NCBI GenBank assembly: GCA_903832105.1
Contig: CAILAO010000978.1
Coordinates: forward strand, 1 to 6,079
DNA length: 6,079 nt
From: an uncultured Pseudomonadota bacterium
Lineage (GTDB): Bacteria > Bdellovibrionota_B > Oligoflexia > Oligoflexales > CAILAO01
Reading direction: 5' to 3'
The first letter of the stretch is position 1; each line of letters opens with the position of its first letter. The notes below the pieces were generated by a model. The model was not told the origin of the DNA. It saw only the letters and a list, made by a program, of their open reading frames with translations, and did no database searches. A program made the position numbers and the translations under genes. Of this stretch, positions 4,940 to 6,079 are shown one piece after another.

Positions 4940-6079
4940 CTATGCAGCGTTAGATGAACTTGGCAACTTCGATAAAGCGTCGTGCAACATGCGGTGCCAG
5001 TTCTTTTCGGCGCGGAGTTCTGCCAATACACCAAGAATGCCCCAGGCAATGCGAAAAGTGACCACGGCGTCTTTGGGTGGGGACAACGTTGACGTGGTGG
5101 AACTTCCTGAAAGGTGAAGATTTCGAACAAGCTCCGCAAACCCTTCATCAAGGCGGAAGGGTCTATCTTCTATCAAGGGACTAAACATTTTCCGAAACAC
5201 TTGAAATTGGGCCGAAAAATCAAATTTAGAAGGATTTTTTGGATAACCCAAACGCGTCCAGTGTTCTGTAAAACTTTTCAAATCGTTTTTGACAACAGCC
5301 AGAGGGAATTGCGTAAAGTCTTTCAAAAATTCCGGAGTCCATTTTTTTACACAGCCAAAATCAATAAAGGCGATTCTCCCGTCATCTAAAAAGAGATAAT
5401 TGCCTGCATGAGGATCGCCGTTGAAAAGCCCGCACCGAAACATCGCCTTTACGATCATTCGCACGATAATTTCTGCCGCGGTGTTTTTCTCTGTCTGTGT
5501 TGCAGTTTCTTTGAATTCCTTGAAACGTCGACCTTCGATATGCTCCATAACAAGCACTTTTTTGGTGCAAAGCGGCCGAATGACTCGTGGAATTACGACG
5601 TAAGGATCGTTTTTAAAGTTCTCGAAAAATGCCTCTTGATTGGTCGCCTCAACTTCATAATCAACTTCGTTGGCCAATAAATCGCGTAGTTCATCCACAA
5701 TGTCCTTGGCGTTTGCTGATGGTAGAATCATTTTGATAAAGGGACGCAGTATCTCCATTTGGGCTAAATCTTGTTTGACTGCCGAGCCTATTTTGGGATG
5801 CTGCACCTTGACGGCAACATCTGTAATGCCGTTCACACTTTCGGCAAGCTTTGCCAAATGAACTTGGCCGATGCTGCCAACCGCAAAAGGTTCTTCGTTC
5901 CATTCAGCAAAAATTTTGTCAGGAGGCAAACCAAACTCTTCTGAAACAATGCTACGTCCCTCAGCCGGCGAGGTCTTGATTGCGCTGTCTTGGAGCAATT
6001 TCAGCGGGTAGCGTAACGCTTCAGGGAAACTTGTGTCGCAGCTTAAAAACTGCCCCACTTTCATGACGATCCCCTTCAT
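4940..6079 (-). CDS. AarF/UbiB (ABC1) family atypical protein kinase (5' end outside window)
   Basis: The last 379 codons of the gene are present. The ATG at the window edge is probably internal, since family members carry more sequence before the KxGQ motif, which is seen here at residues 7-10 (KVGQ). The order is typical: PFAVGSIGQVH at 64-74 (the Ala-rich loop region), VAVKVQHP with Lys91, NEVDYEVEA (138-146), hinge-like VMEHIEG (177-183), catalytic GDPHAGN with Asp222 and Asn227, and DFG at 240-242. All core residues are intact. Family members support ubiquinone or isoprenoid-lipid metabolism, often as membrane-associated ATPases or kinases. Distant bacterial paralogues have unknown roles. 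No ubiquinone genes are visible here, so the symbol ubiB is not assigned. The loop reads AVGS where the family usually has AAAS. Stop is TAG. Confidence 0.92.
   Translation of the reverse strand: MKGIVMKVGQFLSCDTSFPEALRYPLKLLQDSAIKTSPAEGRSIVSEEFGLPPDKIFAEWNEEPFAVGSIGQVHLAKLAESVNGITDVAVKVQHPKIGSAVKQDLAQMEILRPFIKMILPSANAKDIVDELRDLLANEVDYEVEATNQEAFFENFKNDPYVVIPRVIRPLCTKKVLVMEHIEGRRFKEFKETATQTEKNTAAEIIVRMIVKAMFRCGLFNGDPHAGNYLFLDDGRIAFIDFGCVKKWTPEFLKDFTQFPLAVVKNDLKSFTEHWTRLGYPKNPSKFDFSAQFQVFRKMFSPLIEDRPFRLDEGFAELVRNLHLSGSSTTSTLSPPKDAVVTFRIAWGILGVLAELRAEKNWHRMLHDALSKLPSSSNAA

Overview
This 6.1-kb stretch of a Gram-negative chromosome has moderate GC content by eye. It carries five substantial coding genes: two run off the window edges, and three are complete and encode exported proteins. 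One convincing unlisted small gene is also present. The left-hand gene has the layout often seen in large secreted proteins of predatory and related bacteria (Bdellovibrionota/Oligoflexia): an N-terminal beta domain, phage-fibre-like repeats, and a C-terminal tail-collar-like tip. Two lipoproteins with long Ser/Thr/Asn-rich linkers fit that group too. The assignment is an inference from protein style, not from a marker gene.

Layout. Positions 1-1505 (+) hold the 3' part of the fibre-like protein. It converges on 1709-2239 (-), a small exported thioredoxin-fold protein with a CGGC site, which has its own recognisable promoter at 2308-2336. Directly behind that promoter is a strong rho-independent terminator (2341-2373) with a second hairpin (2374-2388). 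These close a leftward unit that reads: lipoprotein of unknown function (3725-4363), lipoprotein alpha/beta hydrolase (2743-3699), and a 38-residue single-span membrane peptide (2567-2683). A structured segment follows that may hold a 15-codon reading frame with a perfect Shine-Dalgarno sequence. Positions 4364-4939 are a 576-bp gap with several hairpins, including an apparent plus-strand terminator that serves no visible gene. Positions 4940-6079 (-) encode the C-terminal part of an AarF/UbiB (ABC1) family atypical kinase.

How the genes relate. The two lipoproteins are 25 bp apart, each has a good ribosome binding site, and they share a design of lipobox, flexible repeat-bearing linker and folded domain. 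They very probably form one operon acting in the envelope or at the cell surface. The membrane peptide downstream could belong to the same transcript. The fibre protein, redoxin and kinase look like independent neighbours. No tRNA, rRNA, CRISPR array, insertion sequence or phage structural cassette is visible. The most interesting parts are the small-ORF/structured-RNA segment at 2374-2700 and the lipoprotein-hydrolase pair.
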